From Methylorubrum rhodesianum (lineage in GTDB: Bacteria; Pseudomonadota; Alphaproteobacteria; Rhizobiales; Beijerinckiaceae), in the NCBI RefSeq assembly GCF_014199985.1, contig NZ_JACHOS010000007.1, positions 236,858 to 300,857 on the forward strand: a stretch of 64,000 nucleotides of DNA, given 5' to 3'. Positions 48,212 to 56,045 of this stretch are shown one piece after another (the first letter of the stretch is position 1; every line of letters begins with the position of its first letter). The notes under the pieces are model-generated. The model saw only the letters and a list, made by a program, of their open reading frames with translations. It was not told the DNA's origin and did not search any database. The translations under genes and the position numbers were made by a program.

Positions 48212-49261
48212 GTGACGCACAACCACAGGCCGCTCCGCCACTCCGTCCCGCCCGCCGTCACCCCCCTGTCGCGTGGCGTGATCGGCCGGACCGTCGTCGC
48301 GCTCGCCGCCTTCATGGCGATGACCCTGTTCGCCCTGCCGCTGATGGCCGCGGGCTCTCCGCTGCGCCTGCGCGGCGACGTGACCGCGCGCGGCGACACG
48401 CTGAGCCTCGGCGACCTCGTCGAGGGTGCGCCGTCCGAACTCGCCGCCCGCCCGCTGTTCCGCGCCCCGGCGCTCGGCGCGATCGGCACGATCCAGGCCC
48501 GCCGCATCATCGAGGCCGTCGCCGCCCTCGGCCTCACCGGGATCGAGACCGGCGGCCGGGTGCAGGTCACGGTGCAGCGCGCCGCCCGCCGGGTCGGTCC
48601 GCCGGAGATCGAGGCCGCGCTGAAGCGGGCGCTCGAGACCGGCTACGGCCTCGAGGCCAAGGCGCTGTCGGTGCGGCTCGACGGCGACGCGCCGGTGCTG
48701 CTCGCCCCGCTCGATCTCGACGGGCAGGCGGCGGCGGTCGATGTCACCTACGATCCCCGCTCCCGCCGGGTCGCCGGCCTGATCGTGCTCGGCGAGCGGC
48801 AGGCCTCGCTCCGGGTCGCCGGCGTCGCGGTCGAGACCCGCGAAGTGGCGGTGCTGACCCGCAGCCTCAATCGCGGCGAGGCGATCGCCAGTGCCGACCT
48901 CTCGATCGAGCGCCGGCCGCGCGACGCCGTCCCGGCCGACGTGCAGGGCGCGCCGGGTCTGGTCCAGGGCCAGGTGGCGCAGCGTTCCCTCAGCGCCGGT
49001 TCGGTCCTGCGCTCGGGCGACGTGGCGCCGCCCGATCTCGTCGCCCGCGGCGAGAGCGTCGCCATCGTGTTCGAGACACCCGGAGTTTCACTCTCGATGC
49101 GCGGCGTCGCCAACGAGAACGGCCGGCTCGGCGCCAGCGTCGCGGTGACCAATGGCGCCTCGAAGAAGGTGCTCCAGGCCGTGGTGATCGGCCCCGGCCG
49201 CGTCTCGGTCGGACCCGCGCCGCAGCCGCAGCCCGTCCTTCAGGCCAGCGCCGCTCCTTGA
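48212..49261 (+). CDS. flgA: flagellar P-ring assembly protein FlgA
   Basis: A 349-residue product from GTG 48212. A signal-type helix (VVALAAFMAMTLFALPLMAA) precedes a SAF-like domain and the conserved chaperone part: AVLTRSLNRGEAIASADLSIERRP, GLVQGQVAQRSLSAGSVLRSGDVAPPDLVARGESVAIVFETPGVSLSMRG. FlgA assists assembly of FlgI into the periplasmic P-ring. Its N-terminus is longer than the usual 220-residue enterobacterial form, which is common in alphaproteobacteria. It is the third gene of the flgFGAH run. Confidence 0.93.
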   Translation: MTHNHRPLRHSVPPAVTPLSRGVIGRTVVALAAFMAMTLFALPLMAAGSPLRLRGDVTARGDTLSLGDLVEGAPSELAARPLFRAPALGAIGTIQARRIIEAVAALGLTGIETGGRVQVTVQRAARRVGPPEIEAALKRALETGYGLEAKALSVRLDGDAPVLLAPLDLDGQAAAVDVTYDPRSRRVAGLIVLGERQASLRVAGVAVETREVAVLTRSLNRGEAIASADLSIERRPRDAVPADVQGAPGLVQGQVAQRSLSAGSVLRSGDVAPPDLVARGESVAIVFETPGVSLSMRGVANENGRLGASVAVTNGASKKVLQAVVIGPGRVSVGPAPQPQPVLQASAAP

Positions 49262-49313
49262 GCGGCTCGTCCCTCCCCCGCCCTTCCCCTCTCGCCAGCG
49301 CCGGATCCCTCCG

Positions 49314-50063
49314 ATGACCGCTCGCCGCACTCTTCCCCGCCTCGCCGTGATCCTGGCGCTCGCGCCGCTCGGCGCCTGCAACACCGTCGACCGCCTCTCG
49401 CAGGTGGGGGCCACCCCGTCGCTCTCGGCAATCGAGGATCCGACCGCCCAGCCCGGCTACCGGCCGGTGCGCATGGCGATGCCGGACGTGGCGCCGGTCT
49501 CCTACGCGCCGAACTCCCTGTGGCGCACGGGCTCGCGCGCCTTCTTCAAGGATCAGCGTGCCGCTCGCATCGGCGACCTCCTCACCGTCAAGGTGAACGT
49601 GACCGACCGGGCCAACCTCAACAACGAGACCAAGCGCTCGCGCACCAATGCCGAGGGCTTCGGCCTGCCCAACGCCTTCGGGCTGGAGAAGAGCGCGGGC
49701 GTGGCCGCCGCGGGCATCTCCCCCGACAAGCTCATCAACGGGACCTCGACCTCGTCGAGCGACGGCGCGGGCTCGGTTCAGCGGGCCGAGACGGTGACCA
49801 CCAACGTCGCCGCGGTCGTCACGCAGGTGCTGCCGAACGGCAACCTCGTGGTGGAGGGCAAGCAGGAGATCCGCATCAACTTCGAGGTGCGGGAGCTCAT
49901 CGTTGCGGGCGTGGTGCGGCCCGAGGACATCGAGTCCGACAACACGATCGATTCGAGCAAGATCGCCCAGGCCCGCATCGCCTATGGCGGCCGCGGCCAG
50001 ATCACCGACGTGCAGCAGCCGCGCTACGGTCAGCAGCTCGTCGATATCCTGCTGCCGTTCTGA
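49314..50063 (+). CDS. flgH: flagellar L-ring lipoprotein FlgH
   Basis: A 249-residue outer-membrane lipoprotein, with signal and lipobox LAPLGAC near residues 17-23. The L-ring signature is present as NSLWRTGSRAFFKDQRAARIGDLLTVKVNVTDRA, and late motifs are VVTQVLPNGNLVVEGKQEIRINFEVRELIVAGVVRPEDI and IAQARIAYGGRGQI. It ends in DILLPF as the family does. It is the last gene of the rightward run and is followed by a convergent small gene. Confidence 0.95.
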   Translation: MTARRTLPRLAVILALAPLGACNTVDRLSQVGATPSLSAIEDPTAQPGYRPVRMAMPDVAPVSYAPNSLWRTGSRAFFKDQRAARIGDLLTVKVNVTDRANLNNETKRSRTNAEGFGLPNAFGLEKSAGVAAAGISPDKLINGTSTSSSDGAGSVQRAETVTTNVAAVVTQVLPNGNLVVEGKQEIRINFEVRELIVAGVVRPEDIESDNTIDSSKIAQARIAYGGRGQITDVQQPRYGQQLVDILLPF

Positions 50064-50081
50064 TCGTGGGGCGCGGCGGCC

Positions 50082-50258
50082 TCAATGCTCGGTGCCCGGC
50101 CGGTTCGGCCGCGGCGCCTCGCCGTGGGTCTGCGTGAAGGCCGAGCGCTGCGGGTCTCCCTTCGACTGCGCAACCCGGCCCCGTTGCCAGATGGCGAAGC
50201 CCGCGACGAGGACGATGGTCACGATCGCGAGCAACGGAATCAGCACATCGTTCGACAC
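50082..50258 (-). CDS. small single-pass membrane protein
   Basis: A 58-residue product. The GTG at 50258 is chosen because GGAGGA stands eight bases upstream; a GTG at 50264 is too close to it. One membrane helix (VLIPLLAIVTIVLVAGFAIW) near the N-terminus is followed by a polar, proline-rich tail. No family is recognised. It is convergent with flgH and apart from the other flagellar genes. The membrane location is clear, the role is not. Confidence 0.55.
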   Translation of the reverse strand: MSNDVLIPLLAIVTIVLVAGFAIWQRGRVAQSKGDPQRSAFTQTHGEAPRPNRPGTEH

Positions 50259-50446
50259 GGCCACTTCCTCCGATGATTGTGTTCGGGGGCAAGTGGCACG
50301 CGAACGGAAAGTTCCGAATAGTCAAGCCGCTCCAATCTGTGGGTGCTGGCTGAGGCGATGACTTCGCCGAACGTTATCAGCGCAAAATAAGATTGAAATC
50401 CTCGTGTCGCGACCCTGATCGGATATTGGGCGGGTCGGGCCGTTCG

Positions 50447-51154
50447 TCACGCTGCGGTGCGCAGGATCGAGCCGTACCGCTTCAGAACTTCACCCCTCGG
50501 ATCGCTCGTCGCCGCGGGTGTGGCACCGGACATCACGCCCATGTAGTCCTCCGCCGCGGACGACAGGGCGCCATCCTTCAGGGTCATCACGCCGGACAGC
50601 TTCTGGATGTCGAGCATGCGTGAGGTGTAGCGCCCGTAGGCCGCCTCCTGCTCGTCCCGGCTTCGCGCGCTCTTCTTCTCGTCGTTGTAAAGCTCCAGCG
50701 ACTTCTGCGCGGCTCGCATGGCCTTCAGGGAGGCGACGCTCTCGAACTCCTTGGCCAATTCAGGATCGTCCCTGAACATCTTCTCGATCTTCTTCCGGTA
50801 GGGGCTGTCACTCACGACAATTCCCGACTCGATCCGAAGCGAAACCGGATCGTCGAGCGGGATGCCCTTCTCCGCGAAGGCCGCGCTCAGCCGGCTCGCG
50901 AGGGCATCGGAGCGCAGCTTCAGGCGCTCGTCGAAGGATCGGGTGGCGTTGGCGACCGCGTCTTGCGCGGTCTTGAGGCGGTCGAGGGCCGCCTGATCGG
51001 TCTCGGAGCGCTTCACCACGGCTGCGGCGGGCGGGAGGCCGCGACTGGTCTGCGCGCCCTGCGGTCCGCTCGGGCGCCTCGCGGAAGCGGAATCGAGTGC
51101 CGCACCGTGACGCGCTGCCGACCCGCCCTGGCGGTTCGCGGTGATCGCGGACAT
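50447..51154 (-). CDS. unknown helical protein in the flagellar cluster
   Basis: A 235-residue protein from ATG 51154, with a strong GGGAGGGACGTCG ribosome binding site. No signal or membrane helix is seen. The N-terminal 60 residues are Ala/Arg/Ser-rich and low in structure. The rest is predicted helical, with charged blocks (RKKIEKMFRDDPELAKEFESVASLKAMRAAQKSLELYNDEKKS) and a C-terminal MSGATPAATSD linker before KRYGSILRTA. I do not recognise the family. Its position between flgH and the FlgN-like and rod genes suggests a flagellar assembly or chaperone role, by context only. Confidence 0.6.
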   Translation of the reverse strand: MSAITANRQGGSAARHGAALDSASARRPSGPQGAQTSRGLPPAAAVVKRSETDQAALDRLKTAQDAVANATRSFDERLKLRSDALASRLSAAFAEKGIPLDDPVSLRIESGIVVSDSPYRKKIEKMFRDDPELAKEFESVASLKAMRAAQKSLELYNDEKKSARSRDEQEAAYGRYTSRMLDIQKLSGVMTLKDGALSSAAEDYMGVMSGATPAATSDPRGEVLKRYGSILRTAA

Positions 51155-51283
51155 CGACGTCCCTCCCCCTCGACGAGCGAAGCTGCCGAAGCGTCGCGAA
51201 TCGGTCGGCCCCGGTTGTGCTGCAACCATAAGATCGGCTTCCGGTTGCCGAACCGTGAACGGCGCGCCCCGGCCGGGCCGCCG

Positions 51284-51763
51284 TCACAGGCTGCGCGAGA
51301 GCACCAGCGGTCCGCCCTGCGCGCCCCGGCCATAGGGCGAGGGCGAGACAGAGGGCCGGCCGTAGACGGACGGCGTGCGCGTCTTGGCCACTTCGTCGGC
51401 GAGCGCCTTCACCAGCCCTTCGGAGACGGCGCGGGCGGTGGCGAGCACCTGCTGGTTGGTCTCGACCACGGTGGCGAAGCGGTGCTGCGCCGTCTTCAGC
51501 GCCTCCAATCCCTCCGGCGCGAAGCGGGCGAGCGCGATCGCGTTGGCCTTGGCCGTTTCCAGACCGTTCATGTAGGCCGATGCGAGGTCGGACTTCGACG
51601 CGGAATCCGCCAGAGCCTGGGCGATCCGCCCGGCTCGGATGCCCTCGCTCTCGCGGGCGAGCACGCCTTCCAGGGCCCCCATCGTGGCGAGAAGGCCCTG
51701 CACGAAGCCGAGGGCGGCGGTGCGGTCGGTCAGTCGGACGGGACCCGTCGGATCAGCGGCCAC
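51284..51763 (-). CDS. FlgN-like flagellar chaperone
   Basis: A 159-residue, helical protein without signal or membrane segments. Length, position and the helical bundle pattern (TALGFVQGLLATMGALEGVLARESEGIRAGRI, LETAKANAIALARFAPEGLEALKTAQHRFATVV) fit FlgN, the export chaperone of hook-filament junction proteins. Sequence conservation in this family is low, so the call rests partly on context. It starts 11 bases inside the end of the rod-binding gene and is thus translationally coupled to it. Confidence 0.6.
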   Translation of the reverse strand: MAADPTGPVRLTDRTAALGFVQGLLATMGALEGVLARESEGIRAGRIAQALADSASKSDLASAYMNGLETAKANAIALARFAPEGLEALKTAQHRFATVVETNQQVLATARAVSEGLVKALADEVAKTRTPSVYGRPSVSPSPYGRGAQGGPLVLSRSL

Positions 51764-52112
51764 CGCCGGCCTCCTGCATGCGCATCATCTCGGAATAGAC
51801 CTGATTGCTGATGCCGACGCCACCGGTCTTCACGATGGCGTTGGCGTATTCCTTGGTCAGCATCGAGCGCCAGACGCCGCCGCCGGTGCCGTTCTCGCCG
51901 AGAGGGCCTTCCGTGCCCTCGCTCTGCGTCAGCTTCTCCAGACTGTCCTCGAGGAACATCTTCTCGAAGTCGTCGGCGGTCTTGCGGGCCTTGGCCGAGG
52001 CGGTGGCCTTGGCGGTGTCCATGGTGTCGGCATCGGTCTTGGCGAGCGAGCCGATCAGGCTCTTGCCGACGCCGACCGCGGCGGAGGCCGCGAAGGTTGC
52101 GAGGGGCAGCAT
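51753..52112 (-). CDS. flgJ: rod-binding protein (FlgJ N-terminal type)
   Basis: A 119-residue protein of the FlgJ rod-binding family without the muramidase domain that enterobacterial FlgJ carries. The signature KTADDFEKMFLEDSLEKLTQ plus GGGVWRSMLTKEYANAIVKTGGVGISNQVYSEMM is clear. The start at 52112 has GGGAGA seven bases upstream; an ATG five codons earlier contains that ribosome site itself and is rejected. It lies in the order flgI, rod-binding protein, FlgN-like, all leftward. Confidence 0.85.
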   Translation of the reverse strand: MLPLATFAASAAVGVGKSLIGSLAKTDADTMDTAKATASAKARKTADDFEKMFLEDSLEKLTQSEGTEGPLGENGTGGGVWRSMLTKEYANAIVKTGGVGISNQVYSEMMRMQEAGGGR

Positions 52113-52138
52113 GGTGCGGTCTCCCAATGCGAGAAGGG

Positions 52139-53269
52139 TTACATCAGTTCGATATCAGCCTGGAGCGCGCCGGCCGTCTTGATCGCCTGGAGGATCGAGA
52201 TCAGGTCGCGGGGGCCGACGCCGAGTGCGTTGAGACCGTCCACCAACTCGCGCAGGCTCACGCCCTCCTTGACCAGGGCGAGCTTGTTGCCGTCGCCGGT
52301 ATCGACCTTCACCCCGGTGCGCGGCACGATCGCGGTCTGGCCGTTCGACAGCGGCGCGGGCTGGCTCACCATCGGCTGCTCGGTGATCGTCACCGTCAGG
52401 TTGCCCTGGGCGATGGCGACCGTGGAGACGCGCACGTCGCGGCCCATGACGATGATGCCGGAGCGCTCGTCCACCACGACCCGGGCGGTCTGGTCGGGCT
52501 CGACCTTGAGCTGCTCCACCTCGGTGATGAGGCGGATCATGTTGCCGCGATACTTGGCGGGGATCTGGAGCGTGATGGTGGCCGGATCGGTCGGCTCGGC
52601 GGTGTCCGCGCCCATGAAGTCGTTGATCGCAGAGGCGATGCGCTTGGCCGTCGTGAAATCGGGATTGCGCAGCGAGAGGCGCAGGCTGCGCGCCTCGTTG
52701 AGCTTGAACGCCATCTCGCGCTCGATCAGCGCGCCGTTGGAGATGCGCCCGTTGGTCGGCACGCCGCGGGTGATCTTGGCCGCCTCGCCCTCCGCCGCGA
52801 AGCCGGCGATCGCCACCGACCCTTGCGCCAGCGCGTAGATCTCTCCGTCGGCGCCGAGCAGGGAGGTGGCGACCAGCGTTCCGCCCTGGAGCGACTTGGC
52901 GTCGCCCAGCGAGGAGACCGTGACGTCGATATGCGTGCCCTGGGTGGCGAAGGGCGGCAGGTTGGCCGTCACCATCACCGCCGCGAGGTTCTGCGTGCGC
53001 ATGGTGGCGCCGCGGGTGTTGATGCCGAGCCGTTCCAGCATCGCCTGCAGCGACTGCTTGGTGAAGGGGATGTTGTTGAGCGTGTCGCCGGTGCCGTTGA
53101 GGCCGACCACGATGCCGTAGCCGACGAGTTGGTTGGTGCGCACGCCCTCGACGGCGGCGAGGTCCTTGACCCGCGACAGGGCGCTGGCCGGGGCCGGCGG
53201 CAGCAGGGCCATCAGGCAGGCGAGCACCGCGATCAGCGGGCGGGTAAGGGCAAGGCGAGGCAGAGGCAT
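52139..53269 (-). CDS. flgI: flagellar P-ring protein FlgI
   Basis: A 376-residue periplasmic protein from ATG 53269, with a signal peptide ending near ASA (residue 30). Then RVKDLAAVEGVRTNQLVGYGIVVGLNGTGD, FTKQSLQAMLERLGI, MRTQNLAAVMVTANLPPFATQGTHIDVTVSS and the late VERTGVKVDTGD-like region identify it, and VSLRELVDGLNALGVGPRDLISILQAIKTAGALQADI is the C-terminus. It is the first gene of a leftward run. A CtrA-like box and a weak -24/-12-like sequence lie upstream. Confidence 0.96.
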   Translation of the reverse strand: MPLPRLALTRPLIAVLACLMALLPPAPASALSRVKDLAAVEGVRTNQLVGYGIVVGLNGTGDTLNNIPFTKQSLQAMLERLGINTRGATMRTQNLAAVMVTANLPPFATQGTHIDVTVSSLGDAKSLQGGTLVATSLLGADGEIYALAQGSVAIAGFAAEGEAAKITRGVPTNGRISNGALIEREMAFKLNEARSLRLSLRNPDFTTAKRIASAINDFMGADTAEPTDPATITLQIPAKYRGNMIRLITEVEQLKVEPDQTARVVVDERSGIIVMGRDVRVSTVAIAQGNLTVTITEQPMVSQPAPLSNGQTAIVPRTGVKVDTGDGNKLALVKEGVSLRELVDGLNALGVGPRDLISILQAIKTAGALQADIELM

Positions 53270-53315
53270 CGGAACTCGGCGACCGGTTTTGGCGTCTTCG
53301 CGCCGAACGGATCTC

Positions 53316-53331
53316 TGCCAGTGCCGTGCCA
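53316..53331 (-). promoter_or_regulatory. weak -24/-12-like sequence before flgI
   Basis: On the minus strand TGGCACG-GCAC-TGGCA has GG and GC exactly 12 bases apart and one mismatch (TG for TT) to the sigma-54 consensus. It points at flgI, about 48 bases from its start. Sigma-54 control of rod and ring genes is known in Caulobacter; here it is only a candidate. Confidence 0.3.
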
Positions 53332-53414
53332 AGCGCCAAGCGTCTGAAGAAACGATGCTTTTGTGCGCGCTTCCGCCTCGTGAGGGCGTCTGAGGGGGAA
53401 GCCTTTCCTGCCGC

Positions 53415-53433
53415 CCCGGCAGCTTCTGCCGGG
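53415..53433 (+). promoter_or_regulatory. palindrome between flgI and fliX
   Basis: A perfect 8-bp inverted repeat CCCGGCAG-CTT-CTGCCGGG stands directly beside the CtrA-like box in the flgI/fliX divergent region. It could be a protein-binding site; I do not recognise it. Confidence 0.35.
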
Positions 53434-53436
53434 CTG

Positions 53437-53451
53437 TTTACCCATGCTTAA
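53437..53451 (+). promoter_or_regulatory. CtrA-like box between flgI and fliX
   Basis: TTTA-CCCATGC-TTAA matches the CtrA consensus TTAA-N7-TTAA at 7 of 8 fixed positions. It lies 73 bases before fliX and about 170 before flgI. Confidence 0.45.
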
Positions 53452-53523
53452 CCGTACCGGACGATTTCTTCACGGGTCGGCGCCCGTCGTGGATCAGCGG
53501 GCGCGAGAAGGTTTCGAACCAAG

Positions 53524-53961
53524 ATGCGCGTCGACACACGCTTTGCCGCTGCCGCCGCGACTGCGCTGAACGCGCCCCGCCGGGCCGCCGCGCCGGGCGC
53601 CTTTTCACCCGTCAGCGCGGACGAGACGCCGCGTGCCGCAACCGCGGGCACGAGCCAGACCGGCATGCTCAGCGGGCTCGATGCGATCCTCACTCTCCAG
53701 GGACAGGACGGGCCCGAGGCGCAGAAGGAGCGTCGTCGCCGCTCGGTGCAGCGCGGGCACGACCTGCTCGACGGACTCGACCGCCTGAAGGCGGCTTTGA
53801 TCGGCGGGCGCGTGGCGACGCGCGACCTTCAGGTCATTGCCGGCCGTCTCGCCGAGCGGATGGCGGAGAGCGGCGATCCGCGTCTCGACGGGCTCGTGGC
53901 CGAGATCGAACTGCGCGCGGCGGTGGAACTCGCCAAGCTCGAGGCGTCGCGCGGGGTCTGA
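53524..53961 (+). CDS. fliX: flagellar assembly protein FliX
   Basis: A 145-residue cytoplasmic protein. FliX is an alphaproteobacterial trans-acting factor that couples flagellum assembly to class III/IV gene transcription in Caulobacter through FlbD. Residues 1-50 are Ala-rich and variable (TRFAAAAATALNAPRRAAAPG). Residues about 55-140 form the conserved helical part (RRRRSVQRGHDLLDGLDRLKAALIGG, LQVIAGRLAERMAESGDPRLDGLVAEIELRAAVELAKLE). It is divergent from flgI, the arrangement also found in Caulobacter. It ends before a hairpin shared with the convergent gene. Confidence 0.88.
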   Translation: MRVDTRFAAAAATALNAPRRAAAPGAFSPVSADETPRAATAGTSQTGMLSGLDAILTLQGQDGPEAQKERRRRSVQRGHDLLDGLDRLKAALIGGRVATRDLQVIAGRLAERMAESGDPRLDGLVAEIELRAAVELAKLEASRGV

Positions 53962-53970
53962 ACATGAAAA

Positions 53971-53997
53971 GGGCCGGACCCTGTCGAGGTCCGGCCC
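53971..53997 (-). terminator. bidirectional terminator between fliX and the GCG/CRPN gene
   Basis: A perfect 10-bp stem (GGGCCGGACC / GGTCCGGCCC) with a 7-base loop is followed on the minus strand by TTTTC. It is an intrinsic terminator for the leftward gene at 54019 and may stop fliX transcripts as well. Confidence 0.75.
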
Positions 53998-54018
53998 GAA
54001 ACAACCCGCCCGGCGCGA

Positions 54019-54315
54019 TCACCAGTAATAGGGTCGCGGACGGTAGTAGCCGTAGGGCCGGTAGAACGGCCGCGGGCGGTAATAGCCCGGAGGCGGCCCG
54101 CCCCAGTAGCGCCGCGGACCCCAGTTCGGGCGACAGATGCCCCAGGGATTGGGGTGGAAGCCCGGCCCGCAGCCGCCGGCGGTGCGCTCGACGAGCGCGT
54201 TGTCCGTCGCGGTCGCGAGGGGAGCGGGGCTGAAGGGAGCCGCCTGGGCCGAACCCGCCACACCGAGGCTGCCGGCGATCACCGCAGCCAATGCGAACGC
54301 CTTCGCGTGCGTCAT
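54019..54315 (-). CDS. GCG_CRPN-type small secreted protein
   Basis: A 98-residue product from ATG 54315 with a signal peptide (MTHAKAFALAAVIAGSLGVAGSAQA, cleavage near residue 25). The motif GGCGPGFHPNPWGICRPNW near residues 47-65 is the GCG...CRPN prefix, followed by a Tyr/Pro/Arg repeat tail (PRPFYRPYGYYRPRPYYW). Such proteins are common in alphaproteobacteria. The function is unknown. The tail is low-complexity and may bind surfaces or stay unstructured. It has its own terminator. Confidence 0.82.
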   Translation of the reverse strand: MTHAKAFALAAVIAGSLGVAGSAQAAPFSPAPLATATDNALVERTAGGCGPGFHPNPWGICRPNWGPRRYWGGPPPGYYRPRPFYRPYGYYRPRPYYW

Positions 54316-54670
54316 CGTACGATTTCTCCGTTCGGGCCGAAGCTTACGGCCGATGTCCAAAGCTATGTCCTGATCGATGAACCGAAGCTGACTGGATTTT
54401 GTCCTTCGTGGTGACGGCGGCTCGTCGGCGCCCACACTCATGCACATCGCCGTGATCGCGCCACGCGGCCTCGACGTCTTGTCGATCCGGAGCACGGGCG
54501 GCGCACTCCGCCACCGCCGACAGCGCCATCGCCGCCCGCTTCCCTCACGCGCAACTGCCTCGCGAATGCCGGTCGCGATTGACGGCTCCGCTTCGATCCT
54601 CGACAAGGCTGGCCGCGTGAGCGGGCGCGCGCCGGTCTCGCCGGGTCGCAAGGGAAACGTCCGCGCCGCG

Positions 54671-56044
54671 ATGCTGTTCAACTCCTTCGTCTTCCTGCTC
54701 GCCTTCCTGCCGGTCGCGCTGGTGCTGCACGCCGCGGCCGAGCGCTATCGGCCGCAATGGCGGCTGCCGCTGCTGGTCGGGCTCTCTTTCGTCTTTTACG
54801 CGTGGTGGGACTGGCGTTTCCTGCCGCTGCTCCTCGTCTCCATCGGCGTGAACTGGCTCGTAGCCCGTGTGCTGCCGCGGGATCGTTCAGGCTGGCTGTT
54901 TCCGGCCGCGCTCGCGGGCAATCTCGCGGTGCTCGGCGCCTTCAAGTATCTCGGCTTTCTCACCGATCTCGCCGACCTGATCCCCGGTATCGACCTTCCG
55001 CGGATCGACTTGGCATTGCCGCTCGGGATCTCGTTCTTCACCTTCCACCACATCATGTACCTGACGGACCTGAGGGCGGGACGCGCCCCGTCCTACGGGC
55101 TGACCCGCTACGCCCTCTACATCGCCTTCTTCCCGCAGGTTCTCGCCGGCCCGCTCGTGCGCTGGAGCGAGATCATGCACCAGTTCGACGAGCGCCCCTA
55201 CGCGCGTCCGGACGCCGCCGAGCGGATCGGGCGCGGGCTGATGCTGCTCACCGTGGGTCTCGCCAAGAAGGTGTTCCTCGGCGATCCCCTCTCGGTCTAC
55301 GTCAACCCGGTGTTCCAGGCCGCCGCCGCGGGCAAGGTCGTCACCGTGGCCGAGGCGTGGCAGGCGACGCTCGGCTTCACCTTCCAGATCTATTTCGATT
55401 TCTCCGGCTACACCGACATGGCGCTCGGCCTCGCGCTGCTGTTCGGGATCGTGCTGCCGCAGAACTTCGACGTGCCCTACCGCGCCACCTCGCTGCGCGA
55501 CTTCTGGCGGCGGTGGCATATGACGCTGTCGCGCTTTCTGCGCGACTACCTTTACATCGCGTTCGGCGGAAACCGCCGCGGTCTCGCGGTGCAAATCGGC
55601 GCGCTGTTCGCCACCATGACGCTCGGCGGCCTGTGGCACGGAGCCGGGCTGACCTTCGTCGCCTGGGGGGCCGCCCACGGCATCGGTCTCGGGGCCGGCG
55701 TGCTGTGGCGCCGCGCGGGGGGGCGGATGCCGCACCTGCTCGGCTGGACGCTGACGGCCGGCTTCGTGATCCTGACCTGGGTGCTGTTCCGCGCGACCTC
55801 CTTCGAGGCGGCTCTCGCGATCTACAAGGGGCTGTTCGGGCTCGCCCCGACGGGCTCCGGCTTCAAGTGGCGCACGATCCTCATCGCCGCCGCCGTCGCG
55901 ATGATCGGCCCGACGGCCTGGGCCGCCGTGCACCGCTTGCCGCCGAACCGCTGGCTCGCCGCCGGCTTCGCCCTGTTGTTCGTCGTCGTGCTCCTCAAGA
56001 TCGGGGACGATGCGAACTACGAGTTCATCTACTTCCAGTTCTGA
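54671..56044 (+). CDS. MBOAT-family O-acyltransferase (AlgI-like)
   Basis: A 457-residue membrane protein with about 11 helices. MLFNSFVFLLAFLPVALVLH is the family start, GISFFTFHHIMYLTD and FPQVLAGPLVRWSEIMHQF are conserved, and the catalytic histidine segments are DFWRRWHMTLSRFLRDYLY and LGGLWHGAGLTFVAWGAAHG. It resembles AlgI/PatA-type acyltransferases that pass acetyl groups across the membrane for O-acetylation of exported polysaccharides or peptidoglycan. The next gene begins one base after its stop and encodes an SGNH-like partner, as expected for a two-component system. The accepting polymer is unknown. Confidence 0.93.
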   Translation: MLFNSFVFLLAFLPVALVLHAAAERYRPQWRLPLLVGLSFVFYAWWDWRFLPLLLVSIGVNWLVARVLPRDRSGWLFPAALAGNLAVLGAFKYLGFLTDLADLIPGIDLPRIDLALPLGISFFTFHHIMYLTDLRAGRAPSYGLTRYALYIAFFPQVLAGPLVRWSEIMHQFDERPYARPDAAERIGRGLMLLTVGLAKKVFLGDPLSVYVNPVFQAAAAGKVVTVAEAWQATLGFTFQIYFDFSGYTDMALGLALLFGIVLPQNFDVPYRATSLRDFWRRWHMTLSRFLRDYLYIAFGGNRRGLAVQIGALFATMTLGGLWHGAGLTFVAWGAAHGIGLGAGVLWRRAGGRMPHLLGWTLTAGFVILTWVLFRATSFEAALAIYKGLFGLAPTGSGFKWRTILIAAAVAMIGPTAWAAVHRLPPNRWLAAGFALLFVVVLLKIGDDANYEFIYFQF

Positions 56045-56045
56045 G

